In this document: positions 20,163 through 30,078 of the stretch, piece by piece
Position numbering within the stretch: the first letter of the stretch is position 1
Layout: each line of letters begins with the position of its first letter
From: Pictodentalium vernedei
Lineage: Eukaryota > Mollusca > Scaphopoda > Dentaliida > Dentaliidae
Direction: 5' to 3'
DNA: 64,000 nucleotides
Assembly (NCBI GenBank): GCA_031216915.1
Contig: CM062294.1
Coordinates: 387,429,217-387,493,216, forward strand
Notes under the pieces: generated by a model
The model's database searches: none
Told to the model about the DNA's origin: nothing
Seen by the model: the letters and a program-made list of their open reading frames with translations, nothing else
Position numbers and translations under genes: made by a program

Positions 20163-21990
20163 AGAGAAGTTCTCCTGAGACCGAAGCGACTCTAAGAGAG
20201 TTCTTCACCTTAGAATCCACTAGTGTGGATGTAGCTAGGGCTGCGTCACGTCTAACCAACTCCAGATTTGCCACTGAAAGGGCGGAGTTACACGTGGAAT
20301 AAGCTACTGCCCTTGAAAGAAGTCTTAAAGAGGATTGTATATCCTGAAACTCTTCCCCTTGAAGGCGCAGTGATAACGCCTTAGTAAGGTGATCTGCGTA
20401 AGATAAGGCATCTAAATTGGCTCTGTTAGACGCAATAGCTGTTTCCAACACCGCGGTTGGAATAGAAGCTGACGACGGTAATGATAGCTCTAAGTCTTCC
20501 GCCTCGTCGTCCATACGCAGAGGAACTCTCGGTATACCCTGTCCTGCCGTATCGAATTTATTCCTTGCATTAATGAAAGGCAGGTTGAGAGTATTAGCGG
20601 ACAAGAAACCTGCTTTCCCCGTCCTGGAAGCAAGTTTAAATATAGCGTCGTTCAATAATTCAAATGTTCTTGCAACATTATTGGACTGCGACGGAAACTC
20701 GGGAGCGATGTCCCTGAACCGCTCAAAAAATTCAGAGTCCAATGACGCTATAATTCTCTTGTCCGGAAGCGCAGCAGTCTGGCCCGACGGAACAACTTGA
20801 GGGAGAAAGTGCCGGATGAAGTCCACGGCAGCTTTATGTTGTTCCGAAAGGGATAGCTCCAAGTCATCCGTATCCCTTTCACCATCCGGTCGGACCTCCC
20901 GATGTTCCCGGTCGTCCGCCCCCGATGCTTCGGCGGAGCGTACCGACCCAGCGCCGTCGGATAATTCTCGATCCGACACCGTTTCTGTCGGCTGCTGGGA
21001 TGCTGCGATAAGCTGTGCTATCTGCACAAGAATGTCCGACGTCGAGACCTGCAGAGGCGCAGTCTTTCGCTGCTTCGCTGAGGGCAGCTCCGCATCAGAT
21101 GGCTCCCGCATACTTTTCCTATGCGAACGTCCGGAGTCCATCGGTCTCGAATCCCTGGCTGCCGGATGGTGTGACCTGGTCGCCGAAGAATCCTTCATCG
21201 GCGAAGCTGGTAAAATATCGGCGGTCACGCAGCCAAGGTGCGGTCGTGTGCGCTGACGAGAAGAGGAAGCCTTAACAGTCTCTGCGGACTGCTTATACAA
21301 CGGAGCGTCCCGAGCGACGGACGTATGCTCCGCTAAAGACACATTTTGTACCACAACATCTGGTCCCAGATGTTGTTGTACGAGAGAGGGACCTCTCTCG
21401 CTCGCGGCCCGGCTGGACCCGGACGAGCTAGGAACCGGACTAAAAGGCTTCCTCCGTTCTCGCTTACTATCCGCCGTCACTGGGTGTGCATCTATTATGT
21501 TTATAGTGCTCGCATCACCCAAAATTTCCTCTTGGACCGCATCGGACGAACCCGGCTGCCGAACCATTCGGTGAATGGACGCTACACCGGGCGAGCTAGC
21601 GGACGACATTTGTCTAATCTCCATGAGCACTTTTGCCGCTAGCTCTGAATTCATTTGTGACGACGGACGCACACTTGAAGAAGATAACATGGAAACATCA
21701 CCCTGTTCTGGTTCCTCTGAAATAGAAACTGAGAGAGTAGAGTGACCTTGTGGAGAAAGAGCCGGCATCGCTCTTTCTCCAGAAACAACATATCGTGACA
21801 CATGTTTCCAATGTTTCTCATCCCAATGTTCACATATAGGACAGGGATTAATGCGAGAACACTGACTACAATTAATACAATGATCATGAAAGTCAGAGGA
21901 AGATTTCTTCCTATTACAATTTGAACAATGTCCCTTCATTGTGAAAGAACAACAATAAGTCCTAGTTACTCGCAAAAACCCCTGACACAA
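19837..21990 (-). CDS. DIRS gag-like ORF1, copy B
   Basis: A 717-residue gag-like ORF, colinear with that of copy A. It has the N-terminal Cys/His cluster (CSNCNRKK, then DHCINCSQC and PCPICEHW), a Ser-rich middle, a helical central domain from about residue 380 (FIRHFLPQVVP, FFERFRDIAPEF, LNLPFINARNKF) that is the best preserved part between subfamilies, and a basic RGxGRGRRG tail. The central domain is also recognisable in copies D, E, F and G, which suggests it is the structural core. No breaks seen. Confidence 0.87.
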   Translation of the reverse strand: MCQGFLRVTRTYCCSFTMKGHCSNCNRKKSSSDFHDHCINCSQCSRINPCPICEHWDEKHWKHVSRYVVSGERAMPALSPQGHSTLSVSISEEPEQGDVSMLSSSSVRPSSQMNSELAAKVLMEIRQMSSASSPGVASIHRMVRQPGSSDAVQEEILGDASTINIIDAHPVTADSKRERRKPFSPVPSSSGSSRAASERGPSLVQQHLGPDVVVQNVSLAEHTSVARDAPLYKQSAETVKASSSRQRTRPHLGCVTADILPASPMKDSSATRSHHPAARDSRPMDSGRSHRKSMREPSDAELPSAKQRKTAPLQVSTSDILVQIAQLIAASQQPTETVSDRELSDGAGSVRSAEASGADDREHREVRPDGERDTDDLELSLSEQHKAAVDFIRHFLPQVVPSGQTAALPDKRIIASLDSEFFERFRDIAPEFPSQSNNVARTFELLNDAIFKLASRTGKAGFLSANTLNLPFINARNKFDTAGQGIPRVPLRMDDEAEDLELSLPSSASIPTAVLETAIASNRANLDALSYADHLTKALSLRLQGEEFQDIQSSLRLLSRAVAYSTCNSALSVANLELVRRDAALATSTLVDSKVKNSLRVASVSGELLFDGKLSAIYDKIKKKANDSLLFRSAPKKSDTADTNKTGTSGSNAPKRGSYRGSGASSWSYSRDRQDSDSRSGRPSGRDNRSDAPRSTRRGAGRGRRGFSYRRPRRSRR

Positions 21991-22822
21991 AGATACATAA
22001 TAACATGATCCATTAATAAATGAAAAAACAATTGCAAAACAAAATAATTTTGAAAAAATATTTTTTCAGAGAAGCCCAAGTTGCTGAAAAGTAACGTTGA
22101 GCCCCGATGGATCCGATGGCAAAGTGTGGTCAATAATTTTAAATTTATACAAAATAATTAATGAGACACTTTCGGATAATATAAATGTATCTTATAATGA
22201 GATAAACTACCACAAAGGCAAACAGCCCCCCTCAAAAAAGGCTGTTGCCAATGAAAACAAACAGTGTAAACACACTAGAAAACATGACTCCAGGCACTGA
22301 AAAAACTGGCCCGGAATCAGTCATCAATTACACTCTATCTGATGCAAAACAGAGACTCCCAGGGGAGAATCTGTAGAACATCAGATGGAAGATGCAGAAC
22401 ACAAACGTTATACACCCATGGGTGAAAACGTAACTATGGGGAAAATAACAGAAAACATTCTGTAACCAAGCAACTCTCCCAGGAAATTTTAGAAATGAAA
22501 TTTCTCAAAAATATGCCAAAAGCGTGGGAGAATTGCCAGGGGGGACTTTAGAAGGCTAGGGGAGAGGAAACACTGAATAAGCAGTGCAACAATTAGCAAG
22601 AATGACAACAAGAGGCCCATGCCTCGAAAATAGGCAACTTAACATAATTTCATAAAAAATTTTAAGTACAGCCCTGATTATTTTTTGCCACTTCTTTTTC
22701 CTCTCCTCCTTCTATCCTCCTTAGAATCACATTTTCTCCAAAAATTACGTATCTGGCATCCTTTAAACTGAGATTTACAAGCACAAAGATCAGTGAGATG
22801 TTGACTGATGAAGGGCCAAACA
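21991..22822 (-). other. Leader region of DIRS copy B
   Basis: About 830 bp between the right terminal repeat and the gag-like ORF. It contains two short invertible stretches (AATATTTTTTCAG and a CCCAAGTTGCTGAAAAG segment near 22040-22100), a GGCTGTTGCC stretch and a pyrimidine-rich block near 22680-22735. No conserved ORF is seen. It is conserved in A and C. Confidence 0.7.
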
Positions 22823-23025
22823 GAGAATGATAATTGGCGCCAATTTCGGGACGACTGCGTCACTGCGCATGCGCAGTAGAGGCGTAGTATGGAGGTCCTT
22901 TAGGACATGATTTCTTTTTGTTTTGGATGCAAATTTTGGGGATTGGGGGGCAAAATTTGTGTTTGGCCCTGGTTTTGTTGGAGTTAGCACCAGCTAAGTC
23001 TGGGTCATTGGTACAGTATAAAAAT
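22823..23025 (-). repeat. Right inverted terminal repeat of DIRS copy B
   Basis: The inverted copy of the left repeat, with its own outer tip ACAGTATAAAAAT. It contains TGCGCATGCGCA at 22864-22875 and ATTGGCGCCAAT at about 22833-22844. It lies at the element 5' end, so a promoter here is plausible. Confidence 0.95.
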
Positions 23026-23392
23026 ATTTTAAGTTACAGCCCTGATAATATTCTGTCACACATTTTTCCTCTCCTCCTTCTCTATCCTCCTTAGAATCAC
23101 CATTTCACTAATATTTATGTGTCTGGCATCATTTAAACTGAGATTTACAAGCACAAAGATCAGTCAGATGTTAACTGATGAAGGGCCAAACTTAGAATGA
23201 TTAATGGCGCCAATTTCAGAACGTCCTTGACACTGCGCATGCGCAGTAGAGGTGAAGTGTGGAGGGCCATTCAGGACATGTTTTCTTTGGTTTTAGATGC
23301 AAATTTTGGGGATTGGGGGGCCAAAATTTGTGTTTGGCCCTATATTTTAAGAGTTAGCACCAGCTATGTCTGGGTCATTGGTACAGTATAAA
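23026..23392 (-). mobile_element. DIRS copy D, right part with right terminal repeat
   Basis: The continuation of copy D after the B insertion: leader (23026-23192) and right terminal repeat (23193-23392), with TGCGCATGCGCA at 23234-23245. It matches copy E at about 44347-44712. Beyond 23392 the LINE ORF2 resumes. Confidence 0.9.
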
Positions 23393-24151
23393 GGGATGTT
23401 AAAATCAGTGAGAGGCTTGGTAAAAGCCTGTTTTGCTGCACTGTCTGCTTTGGTGTTACCAGCGATACCTACATGTCCGGGTAACCAGCAAAACACGACA
23501 TCATATTGGTCAGACATGAGAGCTGTTAACTTCTCACAAAGTTTCAAAATGAGAGGGTTCTTCAACTTGGGGTTGAGTAAAGCAAGTAAAGAGGAAAGAG
23601 AGTCGGAAAAAATACTTCTTTTCCTGTACATTCTCGATGCATTCAAGCGCAAGTTGTATAGCTTTAACTTCAGTTGTGAAAATAGAACTCTGATTCAGTA
23701 TTCTGATTAAGGTGATATGATCACCAGTAATAGCAGCTGATGATATTTTGTCACCATCTTTAGATCCATCAGTATAGATCCTTGGATAAGTACTATACTT
23801 GGACTTTATTTCGGCATATTTTTGTTTAAACTGCGAAGAATTTGTATCAGATATTTTGGTAGAAGCAAGGTCTAAAATAACTGTAGGTTTTTTAAGATGC
23901 CAAGGAGGAATATGTGATTGACAGTTTTCTTTTATAGAATCAGAATAAATTTTGGCTGACTCCAAATGGGGTTTATTTCTAATTCCCAATGGAGGAATAT
24001 GTTTCTGATGTCGGTTAAAAAAAAAATCAACATTTTGAGGCTCTGAAACACAGTTATAAGCAGGATTTGAAGGATTGGCCAAAAGTTTAGATACATACTG
24101 GAGACAATTTAACTCTGTGCTTCTCAAGGGAAGGCTCCTCTGCTTCAACAA
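23393..24151 (-). pseudogene. LINE ORF2 RNase H region
   Basis: RNase H of the I-type LINE. YTDGSK supplies the first Asp, TEVKAIQLALECI the Glu, DSLSSL the second Asp and LPGHVGIAGNTKAD the final Asp. A frame change lies in the overlap at about 23534-23652, between the N-terminal half (YTDGS to ECIENVQ) and the C-terminal half (SDSLSS to AKQAF). The C-terminal half runs straight into DIRS copy D. The upstream part (24060-24151) is the RT-RNase H linker. Confidence 0.87.
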
Positions 24152-24375
24152 GCATCGAATCTATTGGAGATGTTCGAAAAGCCCCCTAGACTAGTTCTAA
24201 TACCACTATTGTGGATTGCATCAAGTGGTTTGAGATATGACTTCCTTGCAGAACCATAAACTATACAACCGTAATCTAATTTTGATCGAACAAGTGATCT
24301 ATACAGATGGAGTATTGTTGTTTGGTCATCACCCCAATCAGTGCTACCAACAACCTTCAGTAGGTTCAGTGCTCT

Positions 24376-25229
24376 CTAACATTTAACTTTTAGTTGTTTT
24401 ATATGGGAAGTGATATTCAGTTTGTTGTCAAACAACAAACCTAAGAATTTCACTTCCTTAACAACTTTAATAGGACTCATTTTTAACTCCGGAATGAGGT
24501 GATGTTTCCGAAGCTTACAAAAGTGAACGCAATTCATTTTTGACTTTGAAAATTTAAAACCACTTTCTGTGGCCCATTTTTGAATAGATTTAAACATAGC
24601 TGAAGTTTGCACTCTACAGCATTCATGTTTTTACTGCTATAGCAGATTAAAAAGTCATCGACATACAATGAAGAATCTACCATATTCTCAATTGCATCAA
24701 TGATACTATTAATTTTTACTGAAAACAGGGTAACGGACAAAATACTACCCTGAGGAACCCCCAATTCCTGTTCGTGAGGATCAGATAACGTTGACCCAAC
24801 ACAAACCTGAAATTGGCGATCCTTTAAAAAGTTTTCAATAAAAAGAGGCATACGCCCTCTCAACCCCATGTTAAAAAGATCTTTTAAACTCCCATATGTC
24901 CACATTGTATCATATGCCTTCTCCAGATCAAAGAAGATGGCGACCACATGTTCTTTTCTGGCAAAGGCATTTCTAATAAAAATTTCAAGTCTGACCAAAT
25001 GATCCACAGTACTTCTCTGGCTTCTGAAACCACACTGAACATTCGCAAGTAGATTGTTCGATTCCAGAAACCAGACTAGTCGGTCATTGATCATCCTCTC
25101 CATGGTTTTGCACAGACAACTGGTTAAGGCAATAGGCCTGTAATTACTTGGGTTGCTGTGATCTTTATCAGGCATAGGAATAGGAATTATAGTTGCTTTA
25201 CGCCAGGATGGTGGAAACTGGCCAGTCAC
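24376..25229 (-). pseudogene. LINE ORF2 reverse transcriptase
   Basis: The reverse transcriptase of the I-type LINE. In the longest frame (231 codons from 25229) are NYRPIALTS, GFRSQRSTVDHL, FFDLEKAYD (about 99-107), GVPQGSIL (157-164) and the active-site YVDD (189-192). The thumb region with FKFSKSKMNCVHF and VKFLGLLFD continues in another frame at 24376-24612, so a frame change lies between 24534 and 24612. The stretch 25230-25890 upstream (linker between endonuclease and RT) is also broken. The palm motifs are complete, so decay is moderate. Confidence 0.9.
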
Positions 25230-25889
25230 CCAAATGTCATTAAAAATTGATAATAAAAGTTCAAGTGAAGATTGAGGTATATGTTTTAAAATTTTGTTGT
25301 GTATTTCGTCGGGACCAGTGGCAGTATCCTTTGCTCTATGCTAAGAGTTACTTAACACTTCCATAGAGAAATGTTCATTGTAATCCTCTAAATTGTTGGA
25401 GGTAAATTTGATCTTTCGTTTTTCTTGCTGTTTTTTAATTTTGATAAATTCTGGATTACAATTTTAAGACAACGAATGTTTCGAAAATGTATAGGCCAAT
25501 GTGTTTGAAATTTCTTTTTTTGATGTAATTAGGGTGTTGTTTTCCTTCTGGTGTTGTACAGTTGATTTTGTTTCTTTTGCTTTCATCTTTTTTATCATTT
25601 TCCAAATTTTAGTGATGGGGGTGTTTTGGCTAATCTTAGAAACATAAGTTTCCCAAGAACTTGTCTTTTTTTTGTTCTATAAGTCGTCTTGTTTTTGCCT
25701 GATTTATATGTAGTTTGTTGAAATGATGTGTGGTTGGTGACTTGTTAAATTCCCTTTCAGCTTTCTTGCGATCCTTTAGAGCCTTTTTACATTCATTATC
25801 AAACCATGGTTTGGTGAAACGTTTTGTATTTGCCGAGGATTTTGGGATGACTGTGTTTGCAATGTCAAGCAGCTGGTTTGTAAAATGTT

Positions 25890-26664
25890 CTATTTGGTCA
25901 GCACTATCTTGAAATTTCTCCCGTGTGAGACATTCTGAACAAAGTGATGAGAAAGTGTCCCAGTCTTTTTAAAGTTCCACTGGGGCACTGTCTCATCATC
26001 TGCTGGAACTACACTCTCCAACACAATTGGAAAGTGGTCACGTCCGCACAAGTCATCTTCTACCTTCCAAGAATAATCGTGGAAGATCAACTGATGTATA
26101 CGAACCAGATGCGGGGTGCAAATAAGTGTCTGAACCATCATTAAACAAACACAGATCATATTTTGTAATGAATTCTTCTACAGTTTTACCCTTTACATCT
26201 TCTTTACTGCAAAAATTATCCCAAAGGGGGCTATGTGAGTTAAAATCACCCAACAAAATGTATGGGGTTGGGAGCTGTTGGATCAGCAGCTCAAGATCAT
26301 TCAGTTGTAGGGTTTTACTTGGTGAAACGTAAATAGTACATAATGTAATTGTCCTGTCTAAAGTTAGGCGTACCGCTACAGCCTGTAAATTTGATTGCAA
26401 AGATACAGAACTGTGAATAATGTCATTTCTAACCAAGACGGACGTACCACGAATATGAAGATCAGTTTCATCTGCCCGGGCATTATACGAAGTATAATGC
26501 TTAAAAGCTGAATGATCCTGAGCCTCGGATTTCTTTAAAAGAGTTTCCCGCAGGCAAAAAGCTGCAGGTTTATATTTTTGGCTCAAAAGGCCCAGTTCGT
26601 TAAAATTCGCCTTAAAACCTCGACAATTCCACTGTATTATATTATTTGTGGTTGTATTAGCCAT
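25890..26664 (-). pseudogene. LINE ORF2 AP endonuclease
   Basis: The apurinic-type endonuclease that nicks the target. It starts MANTTTNNIIQWNCRGFKAN, then CLRETLLKK (catalytic Glu; the family usually has QET), YVSPSK, LLGDFNSHSPLWD (Asp and Asn) and TSVDL. The frame changes between about 26053 and 26159, after which GRDHFPIVL (family SDHFPI, catalytic His kept) and WNFKKTG continue in the second frame. It follows ORF1 closely, as in other I elements. The start at 26664 is chosen because the conserved QWNCRG block begins a few residues in. Confidence 0.9.
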
Positions 26665-27276
26665 ATTTGCTTGGAGACTGAGATGGCGGACGTATGGGCG
26701 AAATAGCCCCAGTAGCTTTTTGGGGTGATTTTACCTTCAGGGACTTATTCTGAGTGGAGTTCGAGTGCAAGTGCCAGAACGTTTCGTCTATGCTCTCACT
26801 GACTTCCACCTCTTCCAAATCCTTGAACCTGTTAAGCATAACAGGGTCCTGTAAAATTTTGGGAGTTCTGTCTGATAAATGTTTTGATTTTTCCTTTTCT
26901 GAAATCTTCTTTTTTTCTCTTTCCAGTTTTCATCTCTGACTCTGACACAGAATTTGTTGCTGTGATCCTTGCGTTTGTTTGGGTTGTTCGTTTTTTCTGT
27001 CTGTTGTAGATTTTGGTCAATTTTCTGTTCTGATTTTGGTGTATCTTTTCTCTGGGTGTGGACAATTTTTTCCTCTGACGTTTTAGCAGTATTCTCTTGT
27101 GTTTGAGTTGACTTTGGTTCATTTTGCGTGGTTTGCTCGATGGTAAGACCTTGTACAGAGGATGGAATTGTACTGTTGGTAAGCCATGTCCATGGTGTCT
27201 GACCTTCAACTGATTTAGTTTGGATTTTTTGTTTTAAAGTTGTTGCATAGGAGGGTGATGTTCTATTCATCCGTCT
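26657..27276 (-). pseudogene. LINE ORF1 (gag-like, decayed)
   Basis: The ORF1 of the I-type LINE, starting near MNRTSPSYATTLKQKIQ and ending with NRFKDLEEVEVSES and IRPPSQSPSKYG just before ORF2; the two ORFs overlap by a few bases. The body is Lys/Gln/Thr-rich. I do not see the CCHC knuckles usual in I-type ORF1, so a central part may be missing. The N-terminal body (to about 26832) and C-terminal end (26657-26839) lie in different frames. The link to ORF1 rests on position and on the NRFxxLEE-type ending. Confidence 0.7.
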
Positions 27277-27618
27277 ACTCCCAAAATTGGGGCCAAAACA
27301 GTGTGCCAAACAGGGTTTATGACCTAAATCTCCATCTTGGGGATGGCCCCAACCGGGGCCACTAGTCCTCAACTGCCAGGATTCCTTCTTCTGGGGCCTT
27401 TGGAATGCACCTCACAGGAGAACAAGGTGCCTGCAAGATGGTATTAGCAGGATTGACCATTTTGGTCCAGGGCTGCGTATTTGTATATTTCGCAGCAAAC
27501 CAGCTCAATTGAGCAAACCTGCCAATTATAAATCAGCAAACCTGCCCAATTGAGCAGGCCATCCTCTATCCACCTCCTGAGGACCCGCCTAGTAGGGGAC
27601 GGGTCAAATCCCCCAGGA
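27277..27618 (-). other. LINE 5' untranslated region
   Basis: Between the target duplication and ORF1. It contains two copies of a CAGCAAAC(C)TGCC(A)A motif near 27496-27560 and a CCTCCTGAGGACC-type palindromic stretch near 27573-27590. It should contain an internal promoter, but no specific element is recognisable. Confidence 0.55.
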
Positions 27619-27626
27619 GGATATCC
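27619..27626. repeat. Target site duplication of the I/Nimb LINE, right copy
   Basis: GGATATCC, pairing with 8764-8771. The F gag sequence resumes immediately as GATGTCGGG. Confidence 0.9.
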
Positions 27627-28387
27627 GATGTCGGGTAGCTAGCGTGCGGTGGTGTGTGCTTTTCTGAAGTGTTGCAGAGGAAGCCTTGACTGTAGCCGAC
27701 CGGGCTGCAGTCTAGGCGAGGTGTCCCGAGCGGCGGGTGTGAATGTAAGCTCTGGCTCAGGCAAGTTTCTCAAAACAACATTTGGCCCCAAATGTTGCTG
27801 GGTTAGAGAAGGGTCTCCCACTTGTGGTCTATCAGACCTCGCCGAGCTTTCCGAAGAGAAACTTGCAGACTTCCTCCCTTTTCCATCATCGCTGGGTGAG
27901 CTTCAGTTTTTGAGGTGCTCGTGCCACCTAATTCTACACTTCCTTTGAGCGCAACGGACTTACCCGGTGTTACAGATCCCACTGTCGGGTTGGCCGCTTC
28001 ACCGGTTGAACTGGCTGCTGGAATAAGAGGCCTTATTCCTTGTTTTATATTTATGAGCACTTTAGCAGCCAGTACTCTTTGCTCATCAGAGCGCGACGAT
28101 GGTAGCACACTTTGGATGGGTGTCACAATACCACCACCATGTTCTTGTTTGTCTGAGAAAGAAACTGAAAAACTGGAGTTATTCTGCGGTGAGAGCTCCG
28201 GCATAGAAACCTCACCGCCAACGACGTACCGCGACACCTGTCTCCAACATCTGTCATCCCAATGTACACAAGTAGGACAAGAATCCGTAGGAGTGCATCG
28301 ACTACAGGCAAGGCAACAAGCATGTAAATCCGAGGAAGACTTTCTCGCCTTGCATTTAGAGCAGTAAGCTTTCATAAGTACAATCAA
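27627..28387 (-). pseudogene. N-terminal gag-like remnant of DIRS copy F
   Basis: It begins MIVLMKAYCSKCKARKSSSD and has the same Cys/His cluster as copies A-C (CSKCKARK, CCLACSRC, SCPTCVHWDD), then YVVGGEVSMPELSPQ aligned with the VSGERAMPALSPQ stretch of A. The conservation of the cluster spacing against otherwise diverged sequence marks it as the constrained part of the N-terminus. It is a fossil, interrupted by the LINE. Confidence 0.82.
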
Positions 28388-29094
28388 AAGACAAAGTCAA
28401 TAGCACTCCCACAAACTCCACAACAAAATGATAAGGATACATGAATAATAGCAATCAAAATTAAATTCGAAACAATTATAAAAAAAATTTCGAAATTTTT
28501 TTTTTTTAAAATGCCCAAGTTCCCAAAGGGAACATCATGAGCACAAGAGCATCCCGATTGAGCCTAACTGTAGACAAAATTATCCAAATTTTTTGAGCTA
28601 CACTACCGGAATCATAATCAATGTATCCTACAGTAATTCTAAAGTATTATAATACTAAATACTACATATTTAAGGGCGTTGTCAATGTAAACAACGTCAA
28701 TGAAAAAAAACAGAAACAAGACATCAGGCACACAAAAAGGCTCAAAGTCAGAAATTTAATAAAAAAATTCAATAAAAAATATCCAAAAAGCTTAGGAGTT
28801 TAACAGGAGAGGTTCATGGAAGGATAGGGAAGAACACTTAATAAACAGTGGATTAATCATTAGCAAGAATGATGTCGGGCGTATGTCCCGAAAATGGGAA
28901 ACATGAAATAATTTTTATAATTATTATAAAGTTACAGCTCTGAACGTTTGAAACCACCGTTGTTCACTTCCATCATCCATTTACAGCCTTGAAACCACCA
29001 ATTCTTTCATTCATTTTTGTGTCTGGCATCCTCAAAAAAGGAGATTTAAAGCACAGATGTCAGATCATTGTTACTGACTTTAGGGCCAAACAAA

Positions 29095-29295
29095 GAATGA
29101 TGGTTTGTGCCAATTTTGGTACCTTTCTGGATACTGCACATGCACAGATAACAAAAGTATGGAGGTCCACATAGGACTTGAATTTTTCGGTTTTGTATGG
29201 AAATTTTGGGGATTGGGGGTTCAAAATTTTGTTTGGCCCTGAATTATATTGAGTTTGCACCAGCTAGTCTGGGCCATTGGCTGTAGTATAAAAAT
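29095..29295 (-). repeat. Right inverted terminal repeat of DIRS copy F
   Basis: Recognised by GGGGATTGGGGG, TTTGGCCCTGAA and the terminal CAGCTAGTCTGGGCCATTGG block. The left partner is outside the window. Confidence 0.85.
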
Positions 29296-29306
29296 ACCCA
29301 ACTTAC

Positions 29307-29386
29307 CACCATTTTGACAGTAATTCTGTTCACACTTAACAACCTTCAAAGTTTGACATCGTCTACCAGTATATCCATTTTTACAA
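29307..29386 (-). CDS. LRP1-like gene, EGF exon (last exon visible)
   Basis: An 80-nt exon of a host LDL-receptor-related protein. It encodes CKNGYTGRRCQ, completing the EGF-like module begun at the end of exon 46443-46647, then KCEQNYCQNGG, the start of the next EGF module. The acceptor is TTTTTTCAG at 29387-29395 and the donor is GTAAGT (29301-29306 on the minus strand). The incoming phase is 2 (codon AA|T, Asn), which fits the preceding exon exactly; the outgoing phase is 1. The CxNGG and GYTGxxC patterns fit the extracellular EGF string near the C-terminus of LRP1-type receptors. The following intron is filled by element F from its eleventh or twelfth base onward. Confidence 0.85.
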
Positions 29387-30078
29387 CTGAAAAAAATTGA
29401 AATAATAAAATCACCATGCAGTGAAGATTTTTAAATTTTAACACTCATCTTCTGATAGGTGAAGCTGTTTAAGAATTATTTTTTTTTATGTGTGCAACAC
29501 TTTTGTTAATACTTTACCTAACATGCAATGAAGATGGCATTTGCAAAAAGTTTTAAAAAAATTCTGAATGACTAAAATTTTCATTTTTTGCCTCTAAAAC
29601 ATAGCATTTAGACTCTGCATTGCAAAGAATCCAAAGATCTTGTTCCACTGAAAGTTAATTCATAAGCTATGTTTTGGAGTAAACTAGACTTGACCTCCAA
29701 GGGTGGCTAAACTGCCTGAAAAAAAATGCCCTGATACAACAACCAGAGCAGAAACCAGGAAACTCTAAGTTAAAGGTCATTGAGACCTTGACCTTTTTCA
29801 CAATGACCACAAAAAAATAAGGTTCTTCTTCTTATCATACTCAGCCCAGATGACAAGTCTAATTTCAACTGGCATGGTGGAACTGTAATTAGAGAGTGGA
29901 AACCAGGAAAATTTGTAAGTTAATTTGTAATTTGTAAGCTGCTGTGACCTTGACCTTGGACATGACCCCCAAACTAAGAAGGGTTGTTCCTCTCATCATA
30001 CTCAGCCCTCATGACAAGTTTGGTTTTGATTTTCTGAGTGAAATTTTAATCTGAGAGTAGAAACCAACTTCCAGAAAA
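29387..30078 (-). other. Intron with diverged tandem repeat
   Basis: An intron of the LRP1-like gene. From about 29650 to 30078 there are diverged units of about 120-145 bp marked by GTGACCTTGACC, TTCTTCCTCTCATCATA-type and GAGAGTAGAAACC-type blocks. The array continues at 37178-37325 on the other side of DIRS copy C. No exon is seen. Confidence 0.7.

Larger units (their letters stand above)
15905..23025 (-). mobile_element. DIRS retrotransposon copy B (looks whole)
   Basis: A 7121-bp DIRS element with all parts in place: left terminal repeat (15905-16133), ICR (16208-16289), hairpin (16405-16440), poly-C tract (16786-16799), recombinase, RT-RNase H-methyltransferase and gag-like ORFs, leader, and right terminal repeat (22823-23025). 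It is inserted in copy D without target duplication: removing it rejoins TTCATTAAAAA to ATTTTAAGTTACAG, which is continuous in copy E. No protease, DDE integrase or direct LTRs are present, which separates it from Gypsy, Copia and retroviral elements. It looks whole and young, since copies A and C differ from it only at scattered positions. Confidence 0.96.
23393..27618 (-). mobile_element. I/Nimb-type LINE, 5' and main part
   Basis: The main part of the LINE split by DIRS copy D. Minus-strand order is a 5' untranslated region (about 27277-27618), ORF1 (26657-27276), then ORF2 with AP endonuclease, reverse transcriptase and RNase H. The RNase H after the RT and the ORF1-ORF2 layout fit the I superfamily (I or Nimb clade). 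The element is flanked by GGATATCC at 8764-8771 and 27619-27626, so the 5' end is at 27618 and the copy seems nearly full length. ORF2 carries at least three frame changes and is not functional. Confidence 0.9.
27627..29295 (-). mobile_element. Old DIRS copy F, right part with right terminal repeat
   Basis: The 5' part of element F: the N-terminal half of the gag-like ORF (to 28387), leader (28388-29094) and right terminal repeat (29095-29295) with the tip GTAGTATAAAAAT. The repeat is diverged and has GGGCCATTGG where A-E have GGGTCATTGG, a variant shared with copy G. The NRF-1-like palindrome is decayed here (TGCACATGCACA near 29137). The right end lies 11 bp from the 5' splice site of exon 29307-29386. 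Broken and old. Confidence 0.9.

Noticed and set aside
15905-23025. Gypsy/Copia or retroviral LTR element, or Polinton
   Set aside because: No direct LTRs, protease, DDE integrase, envelope, PolB or capsid genes; inverted repeats, an ICR and a tyrosine recombinase identify DIRS.
23347-23392. LINE RNase H frame continuing into DIRS copy D
   Set aside because: The last residues of that open frame come from the D terminal repeat; the true continuation is at 9336 downward.
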